Origin: Verrucomicrobiota bacterium
GTDB taxonomy: Bacteria; Verrucomicrobiota; Verrucomicrobiia; Verrucomicrobiales; Verrucomicrobiaceae
Assembly (NCBI GenBank): GCA_025360015.1
Contig: JANYCZ010000071.1
Coordinates: 62,001-126,000 of the forward strand
Length of the DNA stretch: 64,000 nt
Direction of reading: 5' to 3'
The notes below the pieces were generated by a model. It was given only the letters and a program-made list of their open reading frames with translations, ran no database searches and had not been told where the DNA came from. This document shows positions 34,169-43,502 of this stretch, in pieces (position 1 is the first letter of the stretch; every line of letters starts with the position of its first letter). The translations under genes and the position numbers were made by a program.

Positions 34169-36289
34169 ATGATTTTGGCCCGCACCCTCATCCTTGGTTT
34201 CCCACTGCTCATAGCAGCCGTGGCCTGCTGGGCGGTGCGGGAGTCCAGACACAGCCGCACAGATCGCACCGACGGCGTCGTGGTCATGCTGAGCCAGAGC
34301 GTGCCAGTACTGAACCCCTTTCTTCCAGCCACGGAGGTCGAGCAGGAGATCACAAGTCTGGTCCACGAACCACTGATCCGCCTCGGCGCGGACGGCACAT
34401 TGCAGCCCGGACTCGCAGAATTCTGGCGTTGGACGCAGGACGTCACCTGCTGGTTTGCCGATGAAGCCACGGCTAAAAAAGCGCAGGAGCTGCTCCAGGC
34501 CCAGATCGGAGAAAAAAACCGCTGGGCCGAGTGGCATCTCAGCGCGGCGCGCGTTATGGGAAACCGGCTGCTGCTCAGTTTCATGGAGCCAAACTCCGCC
34601 GGTGTCCGCCAGGCGTTTGAAGTCGTCGCTGGGCTGGAGCTCAAGCCCGTCGTGTTCTGGCGCATCGAAAGCCACAAACCACTGCGCAAGTCCTGGGACC
34701 GCTTCATGGCAGGCTCCTCGCAGGCGCCGCAGATTCAGCGCGTGTGGTTTGACGGTGCTAATGCCTGCGAAATCGTCTTGGCGGGAGATGCACACCGGCT
34801 GCTCGAAGACCTGCACCGCTTCCTGGACACCAGCATCAACGAACCCGCCGCCATCAATCCGCTGGGTGAAGTCGGTGCCCTGAGCGAGCCAGTTCTGGAT
34901 CTCGACATCCGCCCCGGCCAGCACTGGCATGACGGCACGCCCGCCACGGCGGAAGACGCCAAAGCGACGCTCGAATTCCTGCGCACCAACGACTGGCCCT
35001 TGGCAAACCGCGAAGCGCTGGGAAACATCCAGACCATGGAGGCGCAGAACGAAGGCTCCCGCCTGCACGTCTCCTTCCGCCGCCGTCAGGGCACGGCGCT
35101 CTGTGTGCTGGTCAATCTCCCCATCCTCCCCGCCGCATGGCTGCGCTCGCATCCGGCAGCGCAGGAGTCGGATTTCATCCAGCAGGCACCGTCAGGCGCG
35201 GGCACCCACCGCATCGTCACCCGGGACACGCGTTCGCTGATGCTCGCCCCGGTGCGGCAGGACAAGGCGATGCCACGCTTTCTCTTCAACTTCCTCGCCT
35301 CCCCGCTCATGACGCAGATCGGCGTGCGCACCCATGCCGTGGATCTCGTCTGGCCGGCGGCGGATCGCACCCATCTGGAGCAGCTTCGCTTCACCCCGCC
35401 CCGCCAGCGCCTTGTCGTACTCTGGAACACCCGGCACGACGTTTTAAAACACGAACGCTGCCGCGAAGCACTGGCGCTGGCCACGGATCGGGATGAGCTC
35501 ATCCGCACGCTGCCGGGCCGTCTCGGGCATGGGGATGCCAGCCTCTTCGCCCCCGGCCTGTGGTTCAGCACCCGGGCCCAGCGCCAGCCGTTTGACCTCG
35601 AGCAGGCGCGGCAAATCCTCGCCGAGGCCGGCTGGCCGCGCGACGTCACCGGCATCGCCCGCAGTCCGGAGCAGCCGTTTCGATTCACCCTGCTCGTCCC
35701 CGGCAGCGACGCGTTGCACACCCGCGCGGCAGACCTTCTGGTGGCGCAGTGGCGCAGGCTCGGGGCCGAGGTAAAAATCGAGCACGCGCCTGATTCACAA
35801 TCACTCTCCCAGCGCCTGCATGAGCACCGCTTTGACGCCGTGCTGCTGGACCAGCGCTTCGAAGTTTCATGGGATCAGCTTCCCTGGTGGCACTCCGCTC
35901 AGGCCAAAACAGGCGGCAGCAATTTTTGCGGCATTGCCGATCCCCAGACCGATCTGCTCCTCGAAGCACTGGCTGCGGAATTCGATCCCGACCAGGTGCC
36001 AAAACGCGTGCGTGAGTTGGAGTCCCGGCTGCTGCCCACGCACCCCATGCTCACCCTCTTCACCACGCATGACGAAGCCGCCGCCATGCCCACGCTGCAT
36101 GAGCAGACGGCCGCCAGCGGCCCCGTCTCCAACTGGACGCTGCAAAATCTCACAGCTCCTCCGAAGCAAACGCAGCCTGCTCCGGCCCTCAAACTTCAAC
36201 TGCGCTCCCGTGATGAAGAGCCGGATGTCCCGCGGCCAAGACCGCCCGCCGCTCCCATCATCAAACTCCAACTCCGTCTGCGGGAATGA
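34169..36289 (+). CDS. Peptide-type ABC transporter substrate-binding protein (SBP family 5)
   Basis: A 706-residue protein with an N-terminal membrane anchor or uncleaved signal (ILARTLILGFPLLIAAVACW). The SBP_bac_5 fold is recognisable: LNPFLPATEVEQEITSLVHE, PLIRLGADGTLQPGLAEFW, DIRPGQHWHDGTPATAEDAK, HERCREALALATDRDELIRT and ALHTRAADLLVAQWRRLGAE. It is longer than OppA (about 540), with a Pro-rich C-terminal tail after residue 660. It binds an oligopeptide or similar ligand outside the membrane for the permease that follows. The start is ATG 34169; the stop overlaps the permease start by ATGA. Confidence 0.85.
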   Translation: MILARTLILGFPLLIAAVACWAVRESRHSRTDRTDGVVVMLSQSVPVLNPFLPATEVEQEITSLVHEPLIRLGADGTLQPGLAEFWRWTQDVTCWFADEATAKKAQELLQAQIGEKNRWAEWHLSAARVMGNRLLLSFMEPNSAGVRQAFEVVAGLELKPVVFWRIESHKPLRKSWDRFMAGSSQAPQIQRVWFDGANACEIVLAGDAHRLLEDLHRFLDTSINEPAAINPLGEVGALSEPVLDLDIRPGQHWHDGTPATAEDAKATLEFLRTNDWPLANREALGNIQTMEAQNEGSRLHVSFRRRQGTALCVLVNLPILPAAWLRSHPAAQESDFIQQAPSGAGTHRIVTRDTRSLMLAPVRQDKAMPRFLFNFLASPLMTQIGVRTHAVDLVWPAADRTHLEQLRFTPPRQRLVVLWNTRHDVLKHERCREALALATDRDELIRTLPGRLGHGDASLFAPGLWFSTRAQRQPFDLEQARQILAEAGWPRDVTGIARSPEQPFRFTLLVPGSDALHTRAADLLVAQWRRLGAEVKIEHAPDSQSLSQRLHEHRFDAVLLDQRFEVSWDQLPWWHSAQAKTGGSNFCGIADPQTDLLLEALAAEFDPDQVPKRVRELESRLLPTHPMLTLFTTHDEAAAMPTLHEQTAASGPVSNWTLQNLTAPPKQTQPAPALKLQLRSRDEEPDVPRPRPPAAPIIKLQLRLRE

Positions 36290-37596
36290 CAAGCCTGCAG
36301 CCCTTCTCACTTCCACCACGCTGGTTGCCCTTGCGCCTGCTGCTCGGCGGCATGCTCGCTGCAGCGGTCATGCTGCTGTTCAAACAGCACTCCCCGGCGT
36401 CACTCCCGGTGGGCTTCTGGGGCCGCTGTGGCTCCAGCTTCATCGTGCTCGCCCTGGCGCTCCTGCTGGCGCTTTGCATCGGCGTCATCGTCGGGCTGTG
36501 CGCACGGCAGATGGGGCCACGCACGGAAAGGCTCATCGCATTTCTGGGCCGTGCGCTGGCCTGCATGCCGGTGGTGGCTCTCGCCTGGGGCTTCATCAGC
36601 GGTTGGATCGGCAGCCTCGGCTGGCCGGTGGAATCGCTGCTGCCGGTGCAGTTTCCAGACAGTCAGGACTCATGGTCGATCCTCCTCGCCCACACGCTTT
36701 GGGAGTTTCTCGCCCCGGCCTTGGTTCTGGCGCTGCCCCTCTGCGGCGAAATGATCCACGCGGTCATCATGGATGGCAGGGCGGTGTTGGATCTCGATTT
36801 CTCACTGCGCGCACGCGGCGTGCCCACGGCATCGCGGCTCTGGCATCATCATCTAAATCAGCTCCTGCCACTGCTGCGGGTGCGCCTGCAAGGCCTGTCC
36901 CTCATCGCGCCCGTCTATCTCATCATTATCGAAGACGCCCTGCATTTCACGGGCTGGGGGCACTGGCTGGCGCAAAGCATCCGCACCGGCGAGGCCGGCG
37001 GCATCGCCCTCGGCTTCGCTAGCGGCGGAGCCATGCTGGCCCTCGTGTGCGCCTGCTTGCAGGGACTGCGCGGTCGGCTGAAATCCGTCGGCGGCGTCGT
37101 CGCCACGCTAGCATGGCAGCCATGGCTGCTCTGGGCGCTTGGTGCGGTGGCATTGCTTCCCGCCTCATCGCTGCTGTGGCTCATCCTCTGGGTGGCCGCA
37201 CTCATCTCAGGCAGCGCCGCCTGGCATCAGACCTGGAACCACATCGAGGCAGAGCTGCCCATCGAGGCCGCCCGCGTGCTCGGCGCTCCAGAGCCGGTGA
37301 TCTGGCGCACCCACATCGCAGTCGTGCTGTTCCGCATGCTCATGGGCTGGATTTGCAGTGTGTTTGCCCAAACATTGCTCTGCATTGCCGCGGCCTGCGC
37401 GCTGCTGCCCCGGCTGATCAATGAACTGCATGCACCTCTCGCCAAAATCTACCGCCCCCTCGCGATTGCCTCCGTGCAGGACGCCGCACAGACCCTTGCA
37501 GACCCCACCGCGCTGCTGCAATCCGGCGGCGCCATTGCGCTTGCCGCCTTGTGCTTGATCCAGGTCAGCCGCACCGTAAAACCTCGACTTTTCTGA
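36286..37596 (+). CDS. ABC transporter permease, two permease modules fused
   Basis: A 436-residue polytopic membrane protein with about ten to twelve hydrophobic segments. The first half ends with an EAA-type coupling region (DFSLRARGVPTASRLWHHHL ... PVYLIIIEDALHFTGWG), the signature of OppB/OppC-type permeases. The second half repeats the layout with ELPIEAARVLGAPEPVIWRT. The standard arrangement is two separate permease genes; here both seem to be in one polypeptide. It lies between the SBP gene (4-bp overlap) and the ATPase gene (5-bp gap). Confidence 0.78.
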   Translation: MTSLQPFSLPPRWLPLRLLLGGMLAAAVMLLFKQHSPASLPVGFWGRCGSSFIVLALALLLALCIGVIVGLCARQMGPRTERLIAFLGRALACMPVVALAWGFISGWIGSLGWPVESLLPVQFPDSQDSWSILLAHTLWEFLAPALVLALPLCGEMIHAVIMDGRAVLDLDFSLRARGVPTASRLWHHHLNQLLPLLRVRLQGLSLIAPVYLIIIEDALHFTGWGHWLAQSIRTGEAGGIALGFASGGAMLALVCACLQGLRGRLKSVGGVVATLAWQPWLLWALGAVALLPASSLLWLILWVAALISGSAAWHQTWNHIEAELPIEAARVLGAPEPVIWRTHIAVVLFRMLMGWICSVFAQTLLCIAAACALLPRLINELHAPLAKIYRPLAIASVQDAAQTLADPTALLQSGGAIALAALCLIQVSRTVKPRLF

Positions 37597-37601
37597 GCTC
37601 C

Positions 37602-38474
37602 ATGCCCGCCGAAGCCTCCTCCCCCCAAGATGCCCCACTGCTCTGCGTCCGCGATTTGCAGATCGAATTCAGCCGCCATGACGCCGACCCGCTCAAAGCC
37701 GTCAAAGGCATCAGCCTGGAGCTCAAGCGCGGCGAGTCCCTCGCCCTCGTCGGTGAAAGCGGCAGCGGCAAAAGCGCCACCGCGCTCTCCTTTGCCCGCC
37801 TCCTGCCCGAGCCCCCAGCCATCATCACCGCACGGCAGATGACGCTGAACGGCCACGAAATCCTCGAAATGAAAGAGCGCGAGCTGCGCGCCATCCGTGG
37901 CAAGGAGATCGCCTACATCTTCCAGGAGCCCACCACCTCGCTCAATCCCGTGCTCACCGTCCGCACGCAGATCGCCGAAGCCCTCGCCCTGCATCGCCCC
38001 GATGTCAGCAAAGCAGGACGCGATGACGAAATCGTCAAGTGGCTCGACAAAGTCGGCATCGTCGATTCCCGCAAACGTCTGCACGCCTACCCGCACGAGC
38101 TCAGCGGCGGCATGCAGCAGCGTGTCATGATCGCCATGGCCCTCTGCACCCAGCCCAAGCTCCTCATCGCCGACGAGCCCACCACCGCGCTCGATGTCAC
38201 CATTCAAAAGCAGATCATGGACCTCCTCGCCCAGCTCCGTCGCGATCTCGACATGTCCATCATCCTCATCACCCACAATCTCGGCATCATCCGCAGCGTC
38301 GTGGACCGCGTCGCCGTCATGTTCCGTGGCGAGATCGTCGAAACCGGCCCCGTCGATGAAGTCCTGCGTAATCCCCAGCACCCCTACACCAAAGCCCTCC
38401 TCGCCTGCGTCCCCCGCATGGGCCCCAAACAGCCAAGATTAAAGGCCATCGACTACGCCCTGCTAGACGCATAA
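37602..38474 (+). CDS. Peptide-type ABC transporter ATP-binding protein (OppD/DppD-like)
   Basis: A 290-residue cytoplasmic ATPase energising the transporter. Walker A is GESGSGKSAT, the Q-loop YIFQEPTTSLNPVLTV (with the Opp-type SLNP), the signature LSGGMQQRVMIAMAL, Walker B LLIADEPTTALDVT and the H-loop ILITHNLGII. The C-terminal NPQHPYTKALLACVPRM is the oligopeptide-transporter extension. Opp systems usually have two ATPases (D and F); only one gene is here, so it may work as a homodimer. The ATG at 37602 is preferred to an upstream start inside the permease. Confidence 0.92.
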   Translation: MPAEASSPQDAPLLCVRDLQIEFSRHDADPLKAVKGISLELKRGESLALVGESGSGKSATALSFARLLPEPPAIITARQMTLNGHEILEMKERELRAIRGKEIAYIFQEPTTSLNPVLTVRTQIAEALALHRPDVSKAGRDDEIVKWLDKVGIVDSRKRLHAYPHELSGGMQQRVMIAMALCTQPKLLIADEPTTALDVTIQKQIMDLLAQLRRDLDMSIILITHNLGIIRSVVDRVAVMFRGEIVETGPVDEVLRNPQHPYTKALLACVPRMGPKQPRLKAIDYALLDA

Positions 38475-38523
38475 TCGCTAAATCATGGGTGTCCGATGAA
38501 TCCAAGGCAGCCAAAGCGGTTCT

Positions 38524-38579
38524 CCCTCTCCCCGCCCCTGACACACGACAGCGACGAATATTCCTCTTCGGGGAGAGGG
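38524..38579. repeat. Inverted repeat after the ABC operon
   Basis: CCCTCTCCCCG (38524-38534) and CGGGGAGAGGG (38569-38579) form a perfect 11-bp stem with a 34-nt loop, about 50 bp past the ATPase stop. No T-run follows. It may stabilise or terminate the transcript, or be a dispersed repeat. Confidence 0.6.
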
Positions 38580-38683
38580 CGGGGTGAGGGGGGCGACGGG
38601 CACCTTCGCCAGCCAGATGGCAAGCCCTCCTGGACCCATAATCCCCGTTGCACCCCACCACCCGCTCATGCTAGCCTCTCAGA

Positions 38684-39154
38684 ATGAAAGTCTGGCTCAT
38701 CCTCCTTGCGATGGCGGCGCCCCTCAGCGCGCAGGTGATCCTGCCGACCACCGGCAAGAAGTTTGACACCCGCACCATCAACGGCAGCGGCGGCAACAGT
38801 GGAGTCAGCATCAACAGCGCCACCAAGCCCCCACCGCCGACCAAGACCAAGCTCACCTCCTACTTCATGCTCGGCGATCCCCGCCAGTGGAAGAGCACCG
38901 ATGGCAAATCGCTCCTCGGCACCATCATCATCTTTGAGGATGCCGTGATCGAATTTGAAGCCGCAAACACAGCCGCCGCCCGCGAAGCCGTTGCCAAGGC
39001 CCCGCCCCCCAAAATGCCCGAAAAACCCACGCTCATTCGCGAGGGCAAAATCCGCCTGCTGGTCAACCAAAAGCCCGTGGAAGTGCCGCTCGAACGCCTG
39101 AGCGATGAGGACCGCAAGTACGTCAACGATTTGAACGCCCGGCTCCCCAAGTGA
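38684..39154 (+). CDS. Small secreted protein with SHD1-like segment
   Basis: A 156-residue exported protein: a signal peptide (MKVWLILLAMAAPLSAQ), a low-complexity Gly/Asn/Ser and Pro linker (INGSGGNSGVSINS, KPPPPTK), then a segment opening RQWKSTDGKSLLGTIIIFED and closing VEVPLERLSDEDRKYVNDLN. That pair of motifs is the SLA1-homology (SHD1) pattern seen in several secreted proteins of this window. Function unknown. A tiny lipoprotein gene follows 24 bp downstream. Confidence 0.7.
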   Translation: MKVWLILLAMAAPLSAQVILPTTGKKFDTRTINGSGGNSGVSINSATKPPPPTKTKLTSYFMLGDPRQWKSTDGKSLLGTIIIFEDAVIEFEAANTAAAREAVAKAPPPKMPEKPTLIREGKIRLLVNQKPVEVPLERLSDEDRKYVNDLNARLPK

Positions 39155-39178
39155 TCGGAGCCCCCCCCGCACCATTTT

Positions 39179-39376
39179 ATGAAAACAGCACACATCCTCA
39201 TCCTCCTCACCGCAGCCCTTCTGACAAGTTGCGCCGTCCTTGAGGACAAATCGCCCCCCAAAACCGAGCGCGAAATGGAGGCCGAAGCCCGCCGCACTCA
39301 CACCGTCCCCGACAACATCCGCGACCCCCGCCCAGACATGCCCCCCGTCGGCCCCCTCGCCATGCCCATGCGCTGA
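39179..39376 (+). CDS. Small lipoprotein (65 residues)
   Basis: A lipoprotein signal (MKTAHILILLTAALLTSC, lipobox LLTSC) is followed by a short charged region (EDKSPPKTEREMEAEARRTH) and Pro-rich end (DPRPDMPPVGPLAMP). Entirely surface-exposed if lipidated. It probably shares a transcript with the preceding secreted protein. No family recognised. Confidence 0.6.
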   Translation: MKTAHILILLTAALLTSCAVLEDKSPPKTEREMEAEARRTHTVPDNIRDPRPDMPPVGPLAMPMR

Positions 39377-39524
39377 CCTCCCCTCGTACGTTGGGTGTGC
39401 GTTGGCGTCCAGCCCTCACCCATCCTTCACAGCTTCCTTCGCCAAACCATCCGACTTCTGGGAAGCGTTCGCAGGCCGATGTGCGTTCGAATGCGCTGAG
39501 AGACGCTCCCACACCCAGCGCAGG

Positions 39525-39557
39525 GTAGGGAGGCTTGTCCTCAAGCCTCCGCCGAGC
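39525..39557 (+). repeat. REP-like hairpin B1
   Basis: GTAG followed by a perfect stem GGAGGCTTG / CAAGCCTCC around the loop TCCT, then GCCGAGC. Same layout as B2 (42779) and B3 (48606), with different stem bases on both arms. Confidence 0.75.
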
Positions 39558-39680
39558 GTCTCGTGGATCCCTTTCCGAAACTCAGTTTCTGAAATGCCAT
39601 GGCACTTCGCAAAAATCATTCCCGATGAGGCGGACATAAGGATGTTTGGCTTGCACCAGAGGGCCAGGTAGCAAAGGCCG

Positions 39681-39732
39681 CAGAGATGAAATTCATTCTC
39701 TGCTCCCTCTGCCTCTCCGCCCCTCTGCGGCA
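39681..39732 (+). repeat. Dispersed repeat R, copy 1
   Basis: CAGAGATGAAATTCATTCTC followed by a TGCnnCCTCTGCCTCTCCGC ladder ending CTCTGCGGCA. Copies lie at 43819-43870 (inverted) and 44169-44211. Confidence 0.65.
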
Positions 39733-39824
39733 AACTCGAACGTCCCTACCACTTTGAAACGCCCCATTCTGTATCGCCTCCCCGTTTGCAAAGCCGCCGC
39801 TTTCCCCCATCTTGGCCGCCCTTT

Positions 39825-42680
39825 ATGCCCGAACTCGACAAGTCCTACACGCCCGCAGAAGTCGAAGCCCGCTGGTATCAGCGCTGGCTGGACGACAAAT
39901 GCTTTGAAGCCGACCCCGCTCGTGTGAGCGCTACCCGCCCGGCCTACTCCATCGTCATTCCCCCGCCAAACGTCACCGGCATCCTCACGCTCGGCCACGT
40001 CCTGAACAACACCATCCAGGACATCCTCGCCCGCCGCGCCCGCATGCTCGGGAAAGAAGTCCTCTGGCTCCCCGGCACCGACCACGCCGGCATCGCCACG
40101 CAAAACGTCGTCGAAAAGACCCTCAAAAAGCAGGGCATCATCAAGCACCGCGATGACCTCGGCCGTGAAGCCCTCGTCGCCAAAATCTGGGAATGGAAGG
40201 AAAAGCACGGCGGCATCATCATCGACCAGCTCAAGAAACTCGGCGCCTCCTGCGACTGGAGCCGCGAGCGCTTCACCTTTGATCCCGACTACAACGCCTG
40301 CGTCATGCGCGTGTTCGTGGACCTCTACAAAAAGGGCCAGATCTACCGTGGCAAACGCATGGTGAACTGGTGCCCTTCCTCCCTCACCGCCCTCAGCGAT
40401 GAAGAGGTCGTCATGAAGCCGCAGAACGCCATCATGTACCACTTCAAAGTCGAAGTGGTCGAAGAACCCGGCACCTGGCTCACCATCGCCACCACCCGCC
40501 CCGAAGTCATCCCTGGCGACACCGCCATCGCCGTGAATCCCAAGGACGAGCGCTACACCCATCTCATCGGCAAGCACGTCCGCCGCCCGCTCCCCGTCGA
40601 AAATCAGGAACTCCTCCCCATCATCGCCGACGAGCATGTCGATTTCACCTTCGGCACCGGCGTTCTCAAAGTCACCCCCGCGCACGACAAGGCCGACTTT
40701 GAAATCGGCCAGCGCCACAGCCTGCCCGTGATCGACGTCATGCACCCGAACGGCGTGCTCAATGACCTCGCCGGCAAGGACCTCGCCGGCATGGAGCGCT
40801 TCGCCGCCCGCAAACGCGCCGCCGAGCTCCTCACCGAAATCGGCAGCCTCGTCAAAGAAGAGCCCTATCAAAACAACCTCGGCTACTCCGAGCGCGCCGA
40901 CGTCCCCATCGAGTCACGCCTCAGCGAACAGTGGTTCCTCAAATACCCCAGCGTCAAAGCATCCCAGGAAGTCGTCGCCAACGGCGAAATGAAATTCCAC
41001 CCCGACCGCTGGGCCAAAACCTACGACCACTGGCTCACCGGCATCCAAGACTGGTGCATCAGCCGCCAAGTTTGGTGGGGCCATCGCATTCCCGTTTGGA
41101 CGAAGACATGCAAACGAGAGGAGTTTAACAAAAATATTCTTGCCGAGGTTCTTGGTGAGTTGGCTGGTGAAAACTACGGGGTTGATGTTGAAACGACCGA
41201 ACGCGGACTCAAGGGAGTACAGTTCTCCTTTTCGAGGCAAATCGGCGAAGACTCATTTGTAAAGTTTGGGCCACCTGTTGGTGGAAGAACGAAATTTATT
41301 GTGGCTACCAGTTCTGATCTGGAGAGCAAAATTTTAAGTGAACTCGGCTTCACCCAAGACGCAGACGTCCTCGACACCTGGTTCTCCTCCTGGCTCTGGC
41401 CCTTCGCCACCATGGGCTGGCCGGAAAAGACCGCCACGCTCAAAGCCTTCTACCCCACCACCGACCTCGTCACCGGCCCGGACATCATCTTCTTCTGGGT
41501 CGCCCGCATGATCATGGCCGGCTTCGAGTGGATGGGCGAGCTCCCCTTCAAGAACGTCTATTTCACCGGCATCATCCGCGACAAACAAGGTCGCAAAATG
41601 TCCAAGTCCCTCGGCAACTCGCCCGATCCTCTGGAACTCATCGCCAGCTTTAGCGCCGACGCTCTCCGCTTCGGCATCATGCGCAGCGCCCCGCTGGGTC
41701 AGGACATCTGCTTCGACGAAAAGAACGTCGAGCTCGGTCGCAACTTCTGCACCAAGCTCTGGAACGCCGCCCGCTTCCGCCAGATGCAGGGTGGCGAGAC
41801 CGAAACCGAGATCAGCGCTGCGCTCCTCAGCAGCGACGACAAGTGGATCCTCCTCCGCCTCAACACCGCCATCGCCGAAGTCACCGCCGCCCTCGAAGAC
41901 TACCGCTTCAGCGACGCCACCGCCACCCTCTACCGCTTCTTCTGGAGCGAGTACTGCGACTGGTACATCGAGGCCAGCAAAGCCGTGCTGCAAGGCACCG
42001 ACGACAAACGCAAGGCCAACACGCTCGCCGTCATCGACTTCGTCCTCAGCAACACCCTGCGCCTCTTCCATCCCTTCATGCCCTTCATCACCGAAGAGCT
42101 CTGGCACGGCATGGCCTTTAACGCCGATCTGCCCGCAGATCAGGGCGGCAACAGCATCATGTTCGCCAAGTGGCCCAAGCCTCTCGATGCCGATGAACTC
42201 GCCTACTTCGGCATCCTTCCCGAGGACGAAAAAACCGCGAACGACAAATACGAAGCCGTCAATCTGGGCCGCGGCCTCAAGAGCACCTTCAACATCAACA
42301 AGCGCGTCCGCTTCGTCCTCAAGCCGAATCAGGAGCTCCCCGCCCACGAGATCGAAGTCCTCCGCATCCTCCTCAACGCCGAGCCCCTCGATGTCGATGC
42401 CTCCTTCGCTCCGACCCAAGGCACCCCCAGCGCCCTCACCCCCCTAGGCACTCTCTTCCTCCCCCTCGATGGCCTCATCGACGTCGAAGCCGAGCGCGCC
42501 CGCATCGGCAAAGAAGTCGCCAAAGTCGAATCCGAACTCGAGAAAGTCACCGCCAAACTCGCCGACGAAAAATTCACCTCCAAGGTCCCGCAAAAAGTGC
42601 TCGACGAGCACCAGCAGCGCAAAACCGACTGGCAGGAGAAACTCGCCAAGCTCAAAGAAATGATGTCCGCCCTCGGCTGA
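39825..42680 (+). CDS. valS: Valyl-tRNA synthetase, with an atypical internal segment
   Basis: A 951-residue class I aminoacyl-tRNA synthetase charging tRNA-Val. The HIGH-type motif is in PPPNVTGILTLGHVLNN, the editing-domain blocks in ATTRPEVIPGDTAIAVNP and GTGVLKVTPAHDKADFE, WWGHRIPVW and DVLDTWFSSWLWPF flank the catalytic insertion, and KMSKS is in GRKMSKSLGNSPDP. The anticodon-binding part and a C-terminal coiled-coil arm (EAERARIGKEVAKVESELEK) complete the protein. Residues about 422-507, between GHRIPVW and QDADVLDTW, are an unfamiliar longer segment encoded by AT-richer DNA (41095-41345); see findings. The frame is intact, so the gene is probably functional. Start ATG 39825; a GTG/TTG frame upstream adds 13 unsupported residues. 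Confidence 0.95.
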   Translation: MPELDKSYTPAEVEARWYQRWLDDKCFEADPARVSATRPAYSIVIPPPNVTGILTLGHVLNNTIQDILARRARMLGKEVLWLPGTDHAGIATQNVVEKTLKKQGIIKHRDDLGREALVAKIWEWKEKHGGIIIDQLKKLGASCDWSRERFTFDPDYNACVMRVFVDLYKKGQIYRGKRMVNWCPSSLTALSDEEVVMKPQNAIMYHFKVEVVEEPGTWLTIATTRPEVIPGDTAIAVNPKDERYTHLIGKHVRRPLPVENQELLPIIADEHVDFTFGTGVLKVTPAHDKADFEIGQRHSLPVIDVMHPNGVLNDLAGKDLAGMERFAARKRAAELLTEIGSLVKEEPYQNNLGYSERADVPIESRLSEQWFLKYPSVKASQEVVANGEMKFHPDRWAKTYDHWLTGIQDWCISRQVWWGHRIPVWTKTCKREEFNKNILAEVLGELAGENYGVDVETTERGLKGVQFSFSRQIGEDSFVKFGPPVGGRTKFIVATSSDLESKILSELGFTQDADVLDTWFSSWLWPFATMGWPEKTATLKAFYPTTDLVTGPDIIFFWVARMIMAGFEWMGELPFKNVYFTGIIRDKQGRKMSKSLGNSPDPLELIASFSADALRFGIMRSAPLGQDICFDEKNVELGRNFCTKLWNAARFRQMQGGETETEISAALLSSDDKWILLRLNTAIAEVTAALEDYRFSDATATLYRFFWSEYCDWYIEASKAVLQGTDDKRKANTLAVIDFVLSNTLRLFHPFMPFITEELWHGMAFNADLPADQGGNSIMFAKWPKPLDADELAYFGILPEDEKTANDKYEAVNLGRGLKSTFNINKRVRFVLKPNQELPAHEIEVLRILLNAEPLDVDASFAPTQGTPSALTPLGTLFLPLDGLIDVEAERARIGKEVAKVESELEKVTAKLADEKFTSKVPQKVLDEHQQRKTDWQEKLAKLKEMMSALG

Positions 42681-43073
42681 TTCCACATCAATTTCCGCTA
42701 GGAGAGCCTGCCGTCGCTCGCCGACGTTTGGAGGTCCAAGCGCTTCGTCTCGTGCTGGTATGCGCGTGCCCAGCGCGGGTAGGGCTGGCTGTCCTCAGCC
42801 AGCCGCCGCCGGAGCCCACGGCCTTCAAGCAAGAGAAAGCCTCCTAAAACGGCAAATGTGTTTGCCCACCGCTCTAAGATTTCAGTTCGGAGTTCGCTTC
42901 ACAGGTTCGAAACAGCTCCTTAGTAGATGGGTCAATGCGAATGCCGCGCCGCCGCATACCCACACCCAGCCGTCACTTTACAGCATCTCAAGGTCAAACT
43001 TTAGGCTTGTCCCCGCGCCCACGGCATGCGCATGCTCAGGTAAATCCCCGTTTAACCCGAACCCAACACACTC
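42681..43073. other. Intergenic region between valS and doxX
   Basis: 393 bp with no convincing gene. It contains the GTAG hairpin B2 at 42779 and otherwise nothing recognised. Confidence 0.6.
42779..42810 (+). repeat. REP-like hairpin B2
   Basis: GTAG followed by a perfect 9-bp stem GGCTGGCTG / CAGCCAGCC around TCCT, then GCCGCCGG. The stem differs from B1 at several positions, with matching changes in both arms. Confidence 0.75.
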
Positions 43074-43484
43074 ATGCTCAAAGTACTGAAACTGTCCTTC
43101 CTCCCCAAATCCCCCGACTACGGTCTGCTCATCCTGCGCGTCGCCCTCGGCTTTTCCATGCTTATGCTCCATGGTCGCGGCAAGATGATGGCCTTCTCCG
43201 GCACCGCTGAAAAAATGGCCGGACTCTACGGCATGCCCGGAAATGTGAATGCCAGCCTGGCCATCTTCGCGGAGGTTGTCTGCTCCACATTGCTGATCGC
43301 CGGACTCTTCACGCGTTTCGCGGCACTCATTCTCGCCATCACCATGGCCACCGCCTTCTTCTTCGTGCACAAGTCCAGCCTCATTGCCGGTCCCGGCTCC
43401 GGCGAACTCGCCATGGTCTACCTCGTCGCCTACGTGACCCTCCTCTTCACCGGCGCAGGCAAGTTCTCCGTGGACCGCGCATAA
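43074..43484 (+). CDS. DoxX-family membrane protein
   Basis: A 136-residue protein with four transmembrane helices: YGLLILRVALGFSMLMLHG, SLAIFAEVVCSTLLIAGLFT, AALILAITMATAFFFVH and MVYLVAYVTLLFTGAGKFS. This is the DoxX/DoxD-like family (quinone-linked oxidoreductase subunit or stress-related membrane protein), with the usual helix-2 motif FAEVVCSTLLI. The terminal GAGKFSVD motif is typical. It is monocistronic and followed by a strong terminator. Confidence 0.88.
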   Translation: MLKVLKLSFLPKSPDYGLLILRVALGFSMLMLHGRGKMMAFSGTAEKMAGLYGMPGNVNASLAIFAEVVCSTLLIAGLFTRFAALILAITMATAFFFVHKSSLIAGPGSGELAMVYLVAYVTLLFTGAGKFSVDRA

Positions 43485-43502
43485 GCGCCGTCTGTCCCTC
43501 CA

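Larger units (their letters stand above)
39377..39824. other. Repeat-rich intergenic region before valS
   Basis: 448 bp without a gene. It holds one GTAG hairpin (39525-39557), a degenerate S repeat (39572-39598) and one R repeat (39681-39732). No clear promoter was recognised for valS. Confidence 0.6.
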
